From contig CAWJMN010000001.1 of the NCBI GenBank assembly GCA_963844055.1, positions 2,604,001-2,668,000 of the forward strand: 64,000 nucleotides of DNA, written 5' to 3'. The translations under genes were made by a program, and so were the position numbers. The stretch's first letter is position 1, and every line of letters starts with the position of its first letter. The stretch is from CAWJMN01 sp963844055. GTDB taxonomy: Bacteria > Planctomycetota > Planctomycetia > Pirellulales > Pirellulaceae. Under the pieces are notes generated by a model that searched no databases, was not told the DNA's origin, and saw only the letters and a list, made by a program, of their open reading frames with translations. Shown here in pieces: positions 20,001 to 28,168 of this stretch.

Positions 20001-21478
20001 ACTTGGCGAGCACCGGTATTCGCCAGACCAATACCTCCGTGGTTGTTCTGAACGATGTTATTGATAACTTGCGCACCGGTATGTGTCCCTCCAGAGCCCA
20101 TGTACACGGCATAGCCAAAGCCCGGGCCCGAGTTGTCGGCTGTTTGTCCTTGAAGTGTAAAGCCGTCCAGCGTGATGTCGTCGGCCGCGAGCCCGAATGC
20201 ACCCCCGGCAAAGTTGACAATCGACTCTGCCCCGACTCGCGTGCGAGCATCCACGCCACTTTGCGCACCCTTCAGAGTCACCGTCTTTGAAACCGTTACT
20301 CCTTCATTATATGTGCCTGCTGCCACATAAACATTGCCGCCCGCGGCAGCTCCGTTTACGCCACCTTGAATTGTTGTGAACGCATCTGTCCCAAAAACGA
20401 GGCCGGAAACAGGAGAAGGTCCATTCCAAGTGACAATGTCGCCAGCGTCTAGTCCTGGAGCGCCACCATTAAAGTTGATGGTATAGTCGCCCGCTTGATC
20501 GACATAGGTATTTGTTGGCTGGGCTTCAAAGGCAGCTGCGTAAGAACCGAGGGTCGCGCTGGGATTCGATGAATTGTAGACACGATAGGAGAGGTCGTCG
20601 ACAAAAATGCCCTGCGAAGCATTATCTGCAAAGGCGCCCCAGCCGCTCGGCACTAGCCCTGAGCGGAAGAAGAGTCGGTTGCTCAACGCATAGGTCGAAC
20701 CAAGGCCGTTTCGATAGCCTTCGAACGTTCCGAAGTTGGGCGTGTTAAAGTTTGGGCTTAACGCATTAGGGTTAAGCAGCAAGTTTCCATCTAGCGAAAC
20801 TTGAAATGTATCATTGCCATTTCCGTTAACGAATACCGCTGTGATGTCGATGCGGTGCCAGGCAGTACGACTAAGCCCCGTACTGACAATCTGGGTGTTA
20901 TAGAAGTTTCCCGTCACACCATCGGGTTCGGACATGCGAATTTGCAGACCACCATCCACATCGGCGCGATTCGTAATCGCCATGAAGGTGTTGCGGTCAT
21001 CACCGGGAACTGTGCCTAGATCAACTTCAATATTCGAACCATCCGCGACCGCGCTTCCTGATTTGAAATAGTATGTGGCGGTGAAGCGATCCGCAGGAGC
21101 GCCGGAGCTTGGTTGACCAGCAGCTGCAACAAGGCCCGGAGTGAACGGCCAACTCGTGAATGCGCCGTTTATATTTCCGAAGGTTGTGTTATTGGAAATC
21201 TGCCACGAACCAGTTCCCGTGTGTGCGTTGAGGCCTGTTTGATCAACGCCTTGGAACACGCTTGGATTTATTGCCGTAGTTCCGCCCGTCCAACCATCCT
21301 GTCCTTGAATGGAACCTGCAGTAAACCCTGCCATCACCCGTCGCTCTTCCAGCCCTTCAAACAGCAGCTTGCGATTGCGGCTCTTTTCCGCCTGGGTCTT
21401 CCGTACCTTGAGCTTTTGCTTCGTGCGTGGGCTGGTGCGATTGTCTTGTCCGCCAAAACTTGAAAAGCCGAAGACCAT
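14057..21478 (-). CDS. giant secreted/surface protein: LEPR-XLL, beta-helix, RTX repeats
   Basis: I place the start at 21478 (MVFGFSSFGG) because AGAGGAAA precedes it at a good distance; the frame is open to 21517. The N-terminus carries the planctomycete LEPR-XLL signature (RKLLFEGLEERRVMAG), an export or anchoring module of very large proteins in this phylum. Then come a jelly-roll-like segment (to about residue 310), a right-handed parallel beta-helix (about 380-680, with FTTIQGGVNGAAAGGNVYVA), and long Thr/Asn/Gly/Asp-rich filamentous repeats. Residues about 2205-2410 contain RTX-type calcium-binding nonapeptides (GGAGNDNLAGEGGNDFLYGG). The protein is almost free of Lys and Cys, as usual for secreted Ca-dependent adhesins. 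It is monocistronic, with a terminator at 13992-14028. A cell-surface or matrix role is inferred. Confidence 0.9.
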   Translation of the reverse strand: MVFGFSSFGGQDNRTSPRTKQKLKVRKTQAEKSRNRKLLFEGLEERRVMAGFTAGSIQGQDGWTGGTTAINPSVFQGVDQTGLNAHTGTGSWQISNNTTFGNINGAFTSWPFTPGLVAAAGQPSSGAPADRFTATYYFKSGSAVADGSNIEVDLGTVPGDDRNTFMAITNRADVDGGLQIRMSEPDGVTGNFYNTQIVSTGLSRTAWHRIDITAVFVNGNGNDTFQVSLDGNLLLNPNALSPNFNTPNFGTFEGYRNGLGSTYALSNRLFFRSGLVPSGWGAFADNASQGIFVDDLSYRVYNSSNPSATLGSYAAAFEAQPTNTYVDQAGDYTINFNGGAPGLDAGDIVTWNGPSPVSGLVFGTDAFTTIQGGVNGAAAGGNVYVAAGTYNEGVTVSKTVTLKGAQSGVDARTRVGAESIVNFAGGAFGLAADDITLDGFTLQGQTADNSGPGFGYAVYMGSGGTHTGAQVINNIVQNNHGGIGLANTGARQVLIQHNLFQNNTSGTLATDIYGDQFVAGGAASNVLIDANKFTNTAPVQNSWAFGISNTAATPFTNLTFSNNNVTNHGRGAYFYNTSNSTVTGNTFTGTGRYGVGLFGINGTPANSSISISANTFSPGGTGGAGIEIVDDSSAAAYSGTLVLGGNTFTTSGSDNSIRNLSASPVTATSETFNTVLASTATLAQQFTIVDTIVDGVDVPGFGLVRTKAGNVYVTTNSFSTANGTNAAAIQRGVNVATSGDTVNVAAGTFAGAVTINKDLTLDGADSANSTLNGGASPVISVSGATTITLKDLSLTGSASALGNSGVTSLTLDNVSSSLTSSWTGTTGTVNLKTKAGANDSASATGTSFGVSSGNVLGTVSYAANGVTNLNIDTRDGDDTISVTAPAVGGTLISVDGNSNGAPGDTLIYDATGASITINPASITSATRQTVNYTNIENLQIANAIIQGTAAADTFVVSFVSASPYRIQYVLNGGTPVVITNPVSLTFNGSGGDDVMTVDLSTGDAIPSGGLFFNGETHDFTIGAPTPNHGDVLKVVGNGANAEYRALGTPGAVDKNLDVNTTYGLISATGVEPGDLSGFATVDVVFSGADEALAINNGFDATSGAIPALVVTGFTGVNSFEGAHLWNNTTVRILTANTSIGGTDGNDSVTISGGSNAHGNANLVIDTGSGTDTVTVAGNLTVTGDIQINSQNMSFTGGTLSAVNVDLNAGTGAISTTTTATDISATNLLVTATTGIDLDTTVANITINNSGAGSVNIDETDALNLLNATVSNGNLTITANGALTDANNALTSVSGNASLSATSILLGDTGTDSVNFGSVTFTSLGNVTITENSSTDLAGSSTGAAVSLTTTASINDGASTNDIAASVSLALSAVTGIGSGGAIETTTPAVEATTGSGGVFLANAGNLQIGGVNGIAGVNAVSGNIVVTTTGSLKNIEGVKNTNGDITLSTIDAGGTGQDITVAAAIEATVGQVTFNAGDDLFVTSTVKAGTTVTGNVDVGTVDASGGVFTLSGSVGSPVAITAPNGTFLKGNTNNDTFNIYAQTTTAFNVDGDLPVGTLTGDILAMSVVGTGATLTVGGTAPYNGAGSGTWTFAPSLQSIRFKSIEDSQIIGSYHLTYDFANSVPTTTDLFVMRDNTFAKLQLRDGSNVGQILFQANLAPNLAGNGVLSLKVLGTGNNESVTVDDVNTLPVFVAAVPGTPDNLILGGQASLLFQGAGGVNKLNFALVGANINQSYAIGNGSGVGSEGEVQTVAGAGTLTSYFTGLGPAGSVNRTGGNANPGSLTILGDDLDNTINVSAAGAITNIDPVSYTPFNFSALGSSSYGDISLFGLDGNDKLNMQGFGNTVANDPTITLSGGNNDDTLQVGDTSGNSGLISIFGGSGNDTVVLTSDSLSTSNANRTDQIRGQVAIDGGPSLANDQLFLVALANTAALTNVQITSTTIDNVTNYAAGPDVTFNNINLLDVTTTNLADTITTTLTAPSFNNDLAVVNVRGGNANDQFYLHIPATPTNTPAGLTNINLFGNDGDDTFGSSTDKIIPAYSKASGADIFINGGTPDVPNFDPVTKNSNDGDKTFGDRIYLDMSSATAPVIVDTVTGIADSASHRRLVYNGIEDIDLYDNAGQLQNVHQGALYMRATEASDYIVLMGLNGGKVRIRVNNAYYGDYAPVTKLMVHARAGNDYIATSVMPANLPLELYGDEGDDSITGSAAGDLIVGGEGLDRLSGGAGGVDEIWGDVFNPITADPNLDIMLDPTNVLAVGIRAAQVDKSIYNSLGGAAANPSTDGNDIITTAPGNGADRIYGQGANDIVTASAQDDVIYGGDGIDNLNGANGNDRIYGGAGNDNLAGEGGNDFLYGGTGNDTLNGGLGTDVLVGGTGQDTLRGDQERDLLVGGSVTYSGSTADSKAYSDVFDNAMLLLLNNWSAAVAPSIPFSGLTVTNDGEIDSLTGGEGADDFYNEAVDLMIDYLVAQGDRKTF

Positions 21479-21850
21479 TGGTGATTTCCTCTTCTGTTGA
21501 ATCTTGCCCAGATACACAGGCGGCGAAAATGACTCGTTAGTCGCTCGCGTTCTGTGCTTATTCGATTCCGATTTGCACTGCTAAAGACGTCTTGTAGGGG
21601 GGCTTTCCGACAATTAACGAAAAGCAACCTAACTTACCCAAATTACCTAGCCTAACATTGAATAGCTAGTGTTTTATTTGTTAAAGGCGTCAAAAAGCGA
21701 CCGGCCACCTTGGGGGAGGCTTGCCGGCCGAACGTGCGTTCTGGGGCCTTCTAGAGGCCTAGATGAGGTCGTTTTGGGACCCGCTAGAGAACGCGAAAGC
21801 CCCGAAAACCCAAGAGAAACACCCGGTAAATGCAGGTGTTTAGTGGCTGT
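21479..21850. other. intergenic region between the giant gene and the esterase-like gene
   Basis: This stretch holds the leader of the giant gene, including its AGAGGAAA ribosome-binding site just upstream of 21478, and several GC-rich inverted repeats at 21700-21780. No gene is supported; the frame at 21669-21854 (+) has no family resemblance. Confidence 0.5.
21818..21841 (-). terminator. weak hairpin after the esterase-like gene
   Basis: AAACACC at 21818-21824 pairs with GGTGTTT at 21835-21841 around a 10-base loop, 9 bases past the stop of the 21851 gene. On the minus strand it is followed by CTCTTGGGTTTTCGG. Only 7 bp long, so a tentative terminator. Confidence 0.35.
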
Positions 21851-24679
21851 TTAGAGAAAACGGCAGGGGTTTAGCCCCCGGCCTTGGCCCAGAAGGGATG
21901 TTGGCGGTCGCCACGACTGCGGGCGTCTTCCAAAATGACGGCCGAAGAAGGGGAGGGGGCCGCCATTTTTTTCCCGTTGATCGTGACCGTGATCTTGCGC
22001 AAAGTCGACAATGTCGGGCGTGAGCCAGACCGTGACCTTGTCGGCCGACGAGCTAACCGTCACTCCATTGGTGGCCAAAGGCAACACACGCAGCTTGGTC
22101 TTGGCCGGAAGCGTTCCTCTTCCTGGCGGCCAAGAGACTGGCATCACAATGCTATTGCTAGGAAGACCGCTCACTTCAACCGCCCAGAAGAAGTTATCCC
22201 AAGGGCGCATGCTGACGGTTTCTACCTCGGTGGGGAAGAAGTTGCGACGATGGAGGTTCATCCAGTCGTAAATATTGAGGATCTCATCACTAAAGGACTC
22301 TTTACCACGCTCTTGAAACTGGACCAACATGCAATCGTAGTTCTTGCTGCGCGTAAGATAGCGATCCCAGTCGGGCGCATTGCGTTCGAGCTTACTGCCA
22401 TCCCGTTCGCCAAAGACAAAGTACATCGCCACATGCTCTGCATTTTCCCAGTAGCGGGAAACGTACTTATCCGCCACCGCACCAATCGGAATCACGCCGG
22501 CCCAAAGGTCAGGATGGGCCAGCCCAATATCCCAGGCCGCATCACCACCATTACCATGCCCCGACAAGAAGACGCGATCGGTATCGACGGCAAATCGCGC
22601 CAGGCAATCTTGCAACGTGTGCAAGATGCAGGCGTGTTCACGCATGGAATATTCGTACGTTAGCTGGAGGTCTTTCGTCCAGTAAGGCGAAACCACGATA
22701 TAGCCGTGCCGACCGGCTTGCCCCATTCGCATTTGCTTTTTGGGATTGTATTGACCGGCCCACCAATCGACCTGCGCCTTGGGAGAACTTCCTGGCGGGG
22801 CCAGTGAAATCACCAGCGGATAGCGGCGATAGGGATCGTACTCGGGGGGCAATTGCACGAGGTATTTGAAGTCCTCTCGTCCTTCAATTCCCTTGGCGGT
22901 CATTTCATGAAAGCCGGTAAAAGCGGGCATCGCCACGCGAGTCTCGGCCGCAGGGGCTTCTTTCTCTTCGCCAGGCTTTTTCTCATCACCTTGATTGGGC
23001 TTGGCATCAGGGGCCTTTCCCTTTTTCATCGGCACATCGGTACCAGGAATGACTCCCTTGCCATCGACAAGGCCATCGGTCTTTTCGTCTTCTTTGGCAG
23101 GCTTTTGATCCTTGTCTGTAACCTCTTCTTCGGCGGAGGCCTTCTTCACCATCTTGGGATCGGCTTTCTCCTTCGGGTCCTGCTTCGAATCCTCGGGCGA
23201 GTCTGTCTCGGAATCTTCGGAGGGCTCCTGCGGAATGTCGGCCGCTAGGATTCCTGGAACCACGACCAGCCCCTTCGTAGCCACCGGCGGCTTCAATGCG
23301 GCCAAGATCTTGGCCACGTTGGCAGGGGTGCCACCTTCTAAATCTTGCAGTAATGCGAGCAATTCGTCCCGTTTGAGCTTTTGGTCCGAGGCCAGGTACT
23401 CGCGAATGAGATCACGCACTTGCACCAGGGAAGTAGCGACGGCCACATTGTCAATCGAAGAACCGCCCCCCATCAACCAACCACTCACCGCGAGCGAAAG
23501 CTTTTGCTCATTAGAAAGTGATGCATCGTCCGACAGACGCTGGTAATCTCCCAGCCGATCCATGTTGCTGTAGTTGAGGTCCTGCTTGATCTCCTTGACG
23601 ACAACCGTCAATTGCTCCTTCCGCTTTTCCAGCGGAATCCCGTCCAAGTGACCTTCGAGTGTGGCTACCAATTTGACGGCCTGCTGTTTTTGCTGATCGT
23701 ATTCCTCCAGCATTTCGCGCACCTTCAGCAGCAACTCTCCCGCGACACCTTCCTGAGGAAAGTTCTGCAGGATGTGGATTGCCAACTGGTGCTGGCCAGC
23801 GCCGCGGCGCTGCTCTACTTCTTTGAGCAAACGCTGCGCAGCCAACTGACGTAGCTTGTCGACCTGATCCTTCAAACGATCCAGGTCAGGGAAATCGTTC
23901 TGCATCCCTTGCAGTTCCACGCTGGCATCTTGAATGCGGTCGGCCTGGATATACAGCCGCACGATTCGCAAGCGTTGGTCCGCGTTTTTGCGGTCGAGAA
24001 TATGGTTGTGCAAAATGGCGCTCAATACCTTTTGCGGAATCGAGCTGGTAGCGATCTGCGTACTCCAGACGACAGAGTCTCCCCCTTGGACCGTTTCCAG
24101 ACGCGTATGAATCGGCGTGACCTCGGTGATGGCCTGAACCAGATTCAGCGTTCGGCCGCGTGGCCCTTTTAGTGAGCAAGTCCGCCGTCCCCATTGGTCA
24201 AACGGGTCGGTCTTGATGATGTCACCCACAATGCCCAGCGTAGGGGCCATCGTAATAACACGCTGAGGAACCTTGATCACTTCATGCGAAGCAGCACCAA
24301 CAGGAACCGGCGCAGCGGTCAGCTTGGTCCAGTTCACAAAATAGCGGCGCATGCGGTCATCGACCACAACGATTGAATTGGTCGGAACAGCTCCCGCAGG
24401 AGCTGGCGCCGCGATGCCGGTCGTTAGCGAAGGGATGCGGCCAAAGCTGCCCTGCAGACGCATGCCGTTTTTGAGCGTGACCGCTTCTTGCGCATGGCTG
24501 AAGGTTCCCCAAAGAAGCTGGCCGACAACGACAGCCCACGCCAACGCTTGGCGCGTCTCCAATGCGGTTGGAAAAGTATCCCCATTCCCCTGTTCCTTTG
24601 CTGTGTCGCCATCACTCCTCCGTGCAGGCGTTGGCAAGCCCCAACTCGCCATTGTAGGGGCGCGCCAGGGGGGCGGCAA
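21851..24679 (-). CDS. large exported protein with degenerate esterase/peptidase domain
   Basis: Up to 942 residues; the start is uncertain because the hydrophobic export segment (ALAWAVVVGQLLWGTFSHAQ) begins only near residue 45. The N-terminal half (about 65-470) contains an SH3-like beta segment (TLKNGMRLQGSFG) and helical repeats. Residues about 495-590 are a Lys/Glu/Asp/Pro-rich disordered linker. The C-terminal 300 residues are an alpha/beta hydrolase domain like poly-3-hydroxybutyrate depolymerase or prolyl-oligopeptidase-type esterases (YLVQLPPEYDPYRRYPLVIS). The elbow, normally Gly-x-Ser-x-Gly, reads SGHGNGGDAAWDIGLAHPD, with Gly709 where Ser is expected, so esterase activity is doubtful. 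The rest of the fold is well preserved, which argues for a binding role. Genes of this type are common in planctomycetes; function unknown. Confidence 0.75.
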   Translation of the reverse strand: MPPPWRAPTMASWGLPTPARRSDGDTAKEQGNGDTFPTALETRQALAWAVVVGQLLWGTFSHAQEAVTLKNGMRLQGSFGRIPSLTTGIAAPAPAGAVPTNSIVVVDDRMRRYFVNWTKLTAAPVPVGAASHEVIKVPQRVITMAPTLGIVGDIIKTDPFDQWGRRTCSLKGPRGRTLNLVQAITEVTPIHTRLETVQGGDSVVWSTQIATSSIPQKVLSAILHNHILDRKNADQRLRIVRLYIQADRIQDASVELQGMQNDFPDLDRLKDQVDKLRQLAAQRLLKEVEQRRGAGQHQLAIHILQNFPQEGVAGELLLKVREMLEEYDQQKQQAVKLVATLEGHLDGIPLEKRKEQLTVVVKEIKQDLNYSNMDRLGDYQRLSDDASLSNEQKLSLAVSGWLMGGGSSIDNVAVATSLVQVRDLIREYLASDQKLKRDELLALLQDLEGGTPANVAKILAALKPPVATKGLVVVPGILAADIPQEPSEDSETDSPEDSKQDPKEKADPKMVKKASAEEEVTDKDQKPAKEDEKTDGLVDGKGVIPGTDVPMKKGKAPDAKPNQGDEKKPGEEKEAPAAETRVAMPAFTGFHEMTAKGIEGREDFKYLVQLPPEYDPYRRYPLVISLAPPGSSPKAQVDWWAGQYNPKKQMRMGQAGRHGYIVVSPYWTKDLQLTYEYSMREHACILHTLQDCLARFAVDTDRVFLSGHGNGGDAAWDIGLAHPDLWAGVIPIGAVADKYVSRYWENAEHVAMYFVFGERDGSKLERNAPDWDRYLTRSKNYDCMLVQFQERGKESFSDEILNIYDWMNLHRRNFFPTEVETVSMRPWDNFFWAVEVSGLPSNSIVMPVSWPPGRGTLPAKTKLRVLPLATNGVTVSSSADKVTVWLTPDIVDFAQDHGHDQREKNGGPLPFFGRHFGRRPQSWRPPTSLLGQGRGLNPCRFL

Positions 24680-24908
24680 ATCCTGATTCTACCCTTGGGG
24701 CATCCGAAGTCCATTTGGTTGGCTTTGCCGTTTATGTAATGTGGGCCGGGTAGAGGCGTCCTACTTGTTAAACCACGTCCGCAAAGCCGCGCGGCAATTC
24801 TGAGGTACCCGGGAATGCCGAAGGAGCCACGGCGGGTTATGCTAAGGGAAGCGGGGAAGCCAGTATCCAGACAAGTCAACACAGGTCCGTAGTAAGGGGC
24901 AACGGGAG

Positions 24909-25835
24909 ATGCCGATTCGGTTTGCGTGTAATGCGTGCGGCCAAAAGCTGAGCATCAGCACGCGCCAAGCCGGCAATCAGGTGACCTGTCCACGCTGTCA
25001 AAAGCCTACGCTCGTCCCCAAGGAAGAAGTTCCGGCCCCTGCGAAGCCACCAGCGTCCGCGGTAGCCGCTGCGCCTCAAGAAGCTACCTCGCCGGTTCCT
25101 TCGACAGAGCCTGAAGTTGCCCCGCCCCCCGTGGTGGAGCTTGGCGGGCCCAGCGGCGATGATGATATGCCCGCATTCTTGCTGTACGACACGCCGCAAG
25201 AGTCGCCACATGCAAGCGCCTATTCTGGCAAACTGCCCGATGTCTTTCAGCGAACGATCACCATCCCTCGATACGTCATTTATGCCCAAGGAGCACTTTT
25301 GGCCGTCGTGGCGATCGTTTCCTTAGGACTGGGCATGATGATCGGCGGCACCATGTCTGGCGGGCCGGGCGCGGAATCGACTGCCGCCGCAGGTCCGTTC
25401 AATATTCAAGGAACGATTACCTACGGCCAAAACAATCGCCGACTGGCAGACGAGGGGGCACTGGTCGCGATCCTTCCTGACACGAAAGACCCGGGGGCAC
25501 GCGTCAAACCGCTGGGACTTCGCCCTAGCGATCCACCGGGAAGTGATGCAGCCCGCATGGCAGCAGACCAGATTCGCAACATGGGGGGTGGTTTAACGTA
25601 TGTTGACGCCAAGGGAAACTATCAGTTGCAGATTCCCAGTGGCGGAAAGTTCTTCCTGCTGGTGATTTCGGCTCACCAACGTCGCGGGAATGAGGAAGTG
25701 AGCGTTGACGATATTCGGCGGATCGGTCGATTCTTTGAAGGGGCGACCGACCTACTGGGGGAAAGTAGATTTCGATTTAGCAACCGCACCATCAAGGCGG
25801 ATGCACGCTTTAACGAGGTGTTCGATTCACCCTAG
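24909..25835 (+). CDS. zinc-ribbon membrane-anchored protein of unknown function
   Basis: This 308-residue protein begins with a zinc ribbon, CNACGQKLSISTRQAGNQ, with Cys7, Cys10, Cys27 and Cys30. A Pro/Ala-rich linker follows, then one membrane segment at about residues 122-146 (GALLAVVAIVSLGLGMMIGG). The C-terminal domain (about 160-308) is extracytoplasmic and beta-rich: it starts FNIQGTITYGQNNRRLADE and contains DAKGNYQLQIPSGGKFFLLV, which resembles the carboxypeptidase-regulatory-like or transthyretin fold. The start at 24909 is preceded by AAGGGG. Its 3' end overlaps the convergent gene at 25810 by 26 bases. The layout (cytoplasmic Zn ribbon, one helix, outer beta domain) is common in planctomycetes, but no function is known. 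Confidence 0.8.
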   Translation: MPIRFACNACGQKLSISTRQAGNQVTCPRCQKPTLVPKEEVPAPAKPPASAVAAAPQEATSPVPSTEPEVAPPPVVELGGPSGDDDMPAFLLYDTPQESPHASAYSGKLPDVFQRTITIPRYVIYAQGALLAVVAIVSLGLGMMIGGTMSGGPGAESTAAAGPFNIQGTITYGQNNRRLADEGALVAILPDTKDPGARVKPLGLRPSDPPGSDAARMAADQIRNMGGGLTYVDAKGNYQLQIPSGGKFFLLVISAHQRRGNEEVSVDDIRRIGRFFEGATDLLGESRFRFSNRTIKADARFNEVFDSP

Positions 25836-26640
25836 CGCGACGCTTCACCGCCGTGTTGGCGGGAGTAAAGATGTGAAAGGGAGCGGGTTCAGACGCCTCT
25901 TCACTTCGGCGGGCGGAATCTTTGCGAACCTTGCGAGTCACTTTCGCAGCCGATGAGGTGAGCTCTTCTAGCACATCGCTCACTTGCAGACGACTGAGCA
26001 TCGCCTGCGGCCGAAATCCGGCCGAATCGAACCAGATCTCGACTTCGTCCGGGCCGCATTCCGAAAGATCCGAGCCTGTATCGACCCCTAAAATACGAGG
26101 CAAAGGTGCATCTGGCTTGGCTGCGGCAGACTTTTTACCTGCCGACTTATCTTCCACCTTGCGGCAGATGATCCGGTCAAAAGCGTGCCCCACCGAATCC
26201 GATTCTGCATTGGTGCTTTGCTGCGTGGCCGTTTGCACCTGTCGTAGAGGTTGCAACTTCAGCGAAAGCAAAAGATCGTATTCGTCCGAAGGCTGGCAGA
26301 CACAATAGGGGCGTTCTTGTGTGCCATTACCTGTGGCCAGCAATCCCTTGAGTGAGGCCTGAAACAAAAGCCGTTCGAGTTCGTGCGTTTGCAGGTCGCC
26401 CGTGGAAAGTGCGGCCTGAGCCATTAAAAAATGGATACGTGGCGACAATGCAGCCGTAGAAGGGAGCCGTTCTGCGGCAAGTATCGTGGCCTGCGCATTG
26501 CCATTGGACAACCATCGCTGCAGTTTGCGAATATCAGCCGCCGCCACGCAATCTGCGGATTCCGCAAGGATCGCATGTCGTACCGCCAAGTAGGTACGAG
26601 CGTTTGGCTGTTCAACAAAGGTGCGGAACAAGCGTTCCAT
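25810..26640 (-). CDS. unknown protein
   Basis: I do not recognise this gene. The frame is open from 26727, but the Met at 26640 (MERLFRTFVEQPNARTY) has an AGG ribosome-binding remnant and a globular-looking N-terminus, so it is the better start (276 residues). Residues to about 100 are alpha-helical, reminiscent of helical repeats (LAVRHAILAESADCVAAADI; RIHFLMAQAALSTGDLQ). A central Lys/Ala linker precedes a small domain (LSECGPDEVEIWFDSAGF). The C-terminus is basic (VKRRARVNRTPR). No signal peptide or membrane segment is visible, so it is probably cytoplasmic. It is convergent with, and overlaps by 26 bases, the zinc-ribbon gene. Confidence 0.65.
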   Translation of the reverse strand: MERLFRTFVEQPNARTYLAVRHAILAESADCVAAADIRKLQRWLSNGNAQATILAAERLPSTAALSPRIHFLMAQAALSTGDLQTHELERLLFQASLKGLLATGNGTQERPYCVCQPSDEYDLLLSLKLQPLRQVQTATQQSTNAESDSVGHAFDRIICRKVEDKSAGKKSAAAKPDAPLPRILGVDTGSDLSECGPDEVEIWFDSAGFRPQAMLSRLQVSDVLEELTSSAAKVTRKVRKDSARRSEEASEPAPFHIFTPANTAVKRRARVNRTPR

Positions 26641-26858
26641 ACTAACCTGTCGGAATACCCAGGCACTCCGTTTGGGAGAATCGCTCCACAACCGTCGTAA
26701 CTTTTGGGGCGATGATCGTTGGATCAATCACCGCGAGTTACGCAAACCGAGTGACCAGTAACTTCAGTTCATTACCTTAGAGTAATCGACGCTACTAACC
26801 CGATGCAATTGCTGAAGCGATAGAAACACAAAAGTTTTTTTAGCAAGCAATGCATCAT

Positions 26859-26889
26859 CAAGCGATCACGCGCTAACCAAGATCGCTTG
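26859..26889. other. perfect hairpin at the end of ilvA
   Basis: CAAGCGATC at 26859-26867 and GATCGCTTG at 26881-26889 form a perfect 9-bp stem with a 13-base loop directly at the ilvA stop codon. There is no immediate T-run on the minus strand, so it may be a factor-assisted terminator or an mRNA-stabilising 3' stem. Confidence 0.4.
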
Positions 26890-28119
26890 TTAGTCCACAT
26901 CGGTTGCATGTGCGAAGTGCGCGATACCGGCCTTCGTTAGGTGCGCATAAAGTTCGTCGATGTGGGCCTGATCGCGTGTCTCTACCGTACAACGCACGTT
27001 GACTGCCGCAATATTCGGCCCCGAGAACGTACGATCATGCGTCACATCTTTAATGCTTGCGCCCGTTTCCGCCACCAGCGCGGTAAATCTTGCCAGACCA
27101 CCGGGCCGATCGCTAATCGTCGCAGTAAATCGCGTTAGGCGACCATCGACGACCAGTGCTGCATCAATCAAACGACTCAAAATCGTCAGGTCGATATTGC
27201 CACCACATAGCAATAGAACGACCCGTTTTCCTTTCAATTCCGGCAAATGGCCGCCCAAAAGTGCCGCCAGCGACGCAGCGCCAGCCCCCTCGGCCACAAT
27301 CTTTTCTCGCTCCATCAGACGGACCACGGCAATGGCAAGATCGGATTCTCGCACCGCAACGAGCTTGTCGATCTTGCCGGCCGCCGACGCCAATGCATTG
27401 CTTCCGGCAATGGAAACCGCCAAACCATCCGCCAGCGTTGGAAGCGAAGGAACTCGAGTCGGCTCGCCTTGCTGGATTGCCGAGGAAAAGCAACGTGAAG
27501 TTGCTGGCTCGACACCAATGATCTGAATCTGCGGCTGCAGTGCTTTGATGGCCGTCGCCACACCTGCGATCAGCCCCCCACCGCCGATGGGAACAATTAC
27601 CGCATCGATATTTTGCACCTGAGCGAGAATTTCGAGCCCCATCGTCCCTTGGCCAGCAATGATGGCGGGATCATCATAGCCGTGAACATACGTCAGGCCC
27701 ATCTTCTGGGCATACGCTTCCGCCGCTTCACGAGCCTCTTGAAAAGATTCGCCATGGACGATCACCGTCGCCCCCAGGCGTTTGCAATTGAGCTGTTTTA
27801 TGAGGGGCGCGTACCTTGGCATGTAAACAATCGCCGGCACATGCATCTGCTTGGCATGAAAGGCAAGCGCCAAGGCATGATTGCCAGCGCTCGCTGCTAC
27901 AACGCCGCGCCTTCGAACGTCATCTGGAAGTAGAAGGAGCGCATTGCGAGCGCCACGTTCCTTAAAACTGCCAGTACGCTGCAGCAGGTCCAGTTTGCAA
28001 TAGATCTCGGCATCGCAAAGTTCAGAAAGGGGCTCTGAAAGAGGGCAGGGGGAGTAGTAGATTCCATCCGCAATGCGCGACTGCGCCGCTTGTATGTCCG
28101 CCAGCGTTATGATCGTCAT
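26890..28119 (-). CDS. ilvA: threonine ammonia-lyase with ACT domain
   Basis: PLP enzyme that deaminates threonine to 2-oxobutanoate and ammonia, the first committed step of isoleucine synthesis (or threonine degradation), cytoplasmic. The PLP-binding lysine is Lys53 in TGSFKERGARNALL; the phosphate-binding loop is PIGGGGLIAGVATAIK. The C-terminal 80 residues form one ACT-type domain (DRPGGLARFTALVAETGASI). At 409 residues it matches the medium form (tdcB/ilvA with a single ACT-like domain) rather than the 500-residue two-domain biosynthetic IlvA, so the gene name is provisional. Feedback control through the ACT domain is known for the family but the ligand cannot be told here. It lies 49 bases downstream of the VWA gene and may be cotranscribed. 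Confidence 0.93.
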   Translation of the reverse strand: MTIITLADIQAAQSRIADGIYYSPCPLSEPLSELCDAEIYCKLDLLQRTGSFKERGARNALLLLPDDVRRRGVVAASAGNHALALAFHAKQMHVPAIVYMPRYAPLIKQLNCKRLGATVIVHGESFQEAREAAEAYAQKMGLTYVHGYDDPAIIAGQGTMGLEILAQVQNIDAVIVPIGGGGLIAGVATAIKALQPQIQIIGVEPATSRCFSSAIQQGEPTRVPSLPTLADGLAVSIAGSNALASAAGKIDKLVAVRESDLAIAVVRLMEREKIVAEGAGAASLAALLGGHLPELKGKRVVLLLCGGNIDLTILSRLIDAALVVDGRLTRFTATISDRPGGLARFTALVAETGASIKDVTHDRTFSGPNIAAVNVRCTVETRDQAHIDELYAHLTKAGIAHFAHATDVD

Positions 28120-28168
28120 GCCCGAAGACCTCTATCCTTGTCCAAGTTTCGCCTATGGGGAACTCTTG

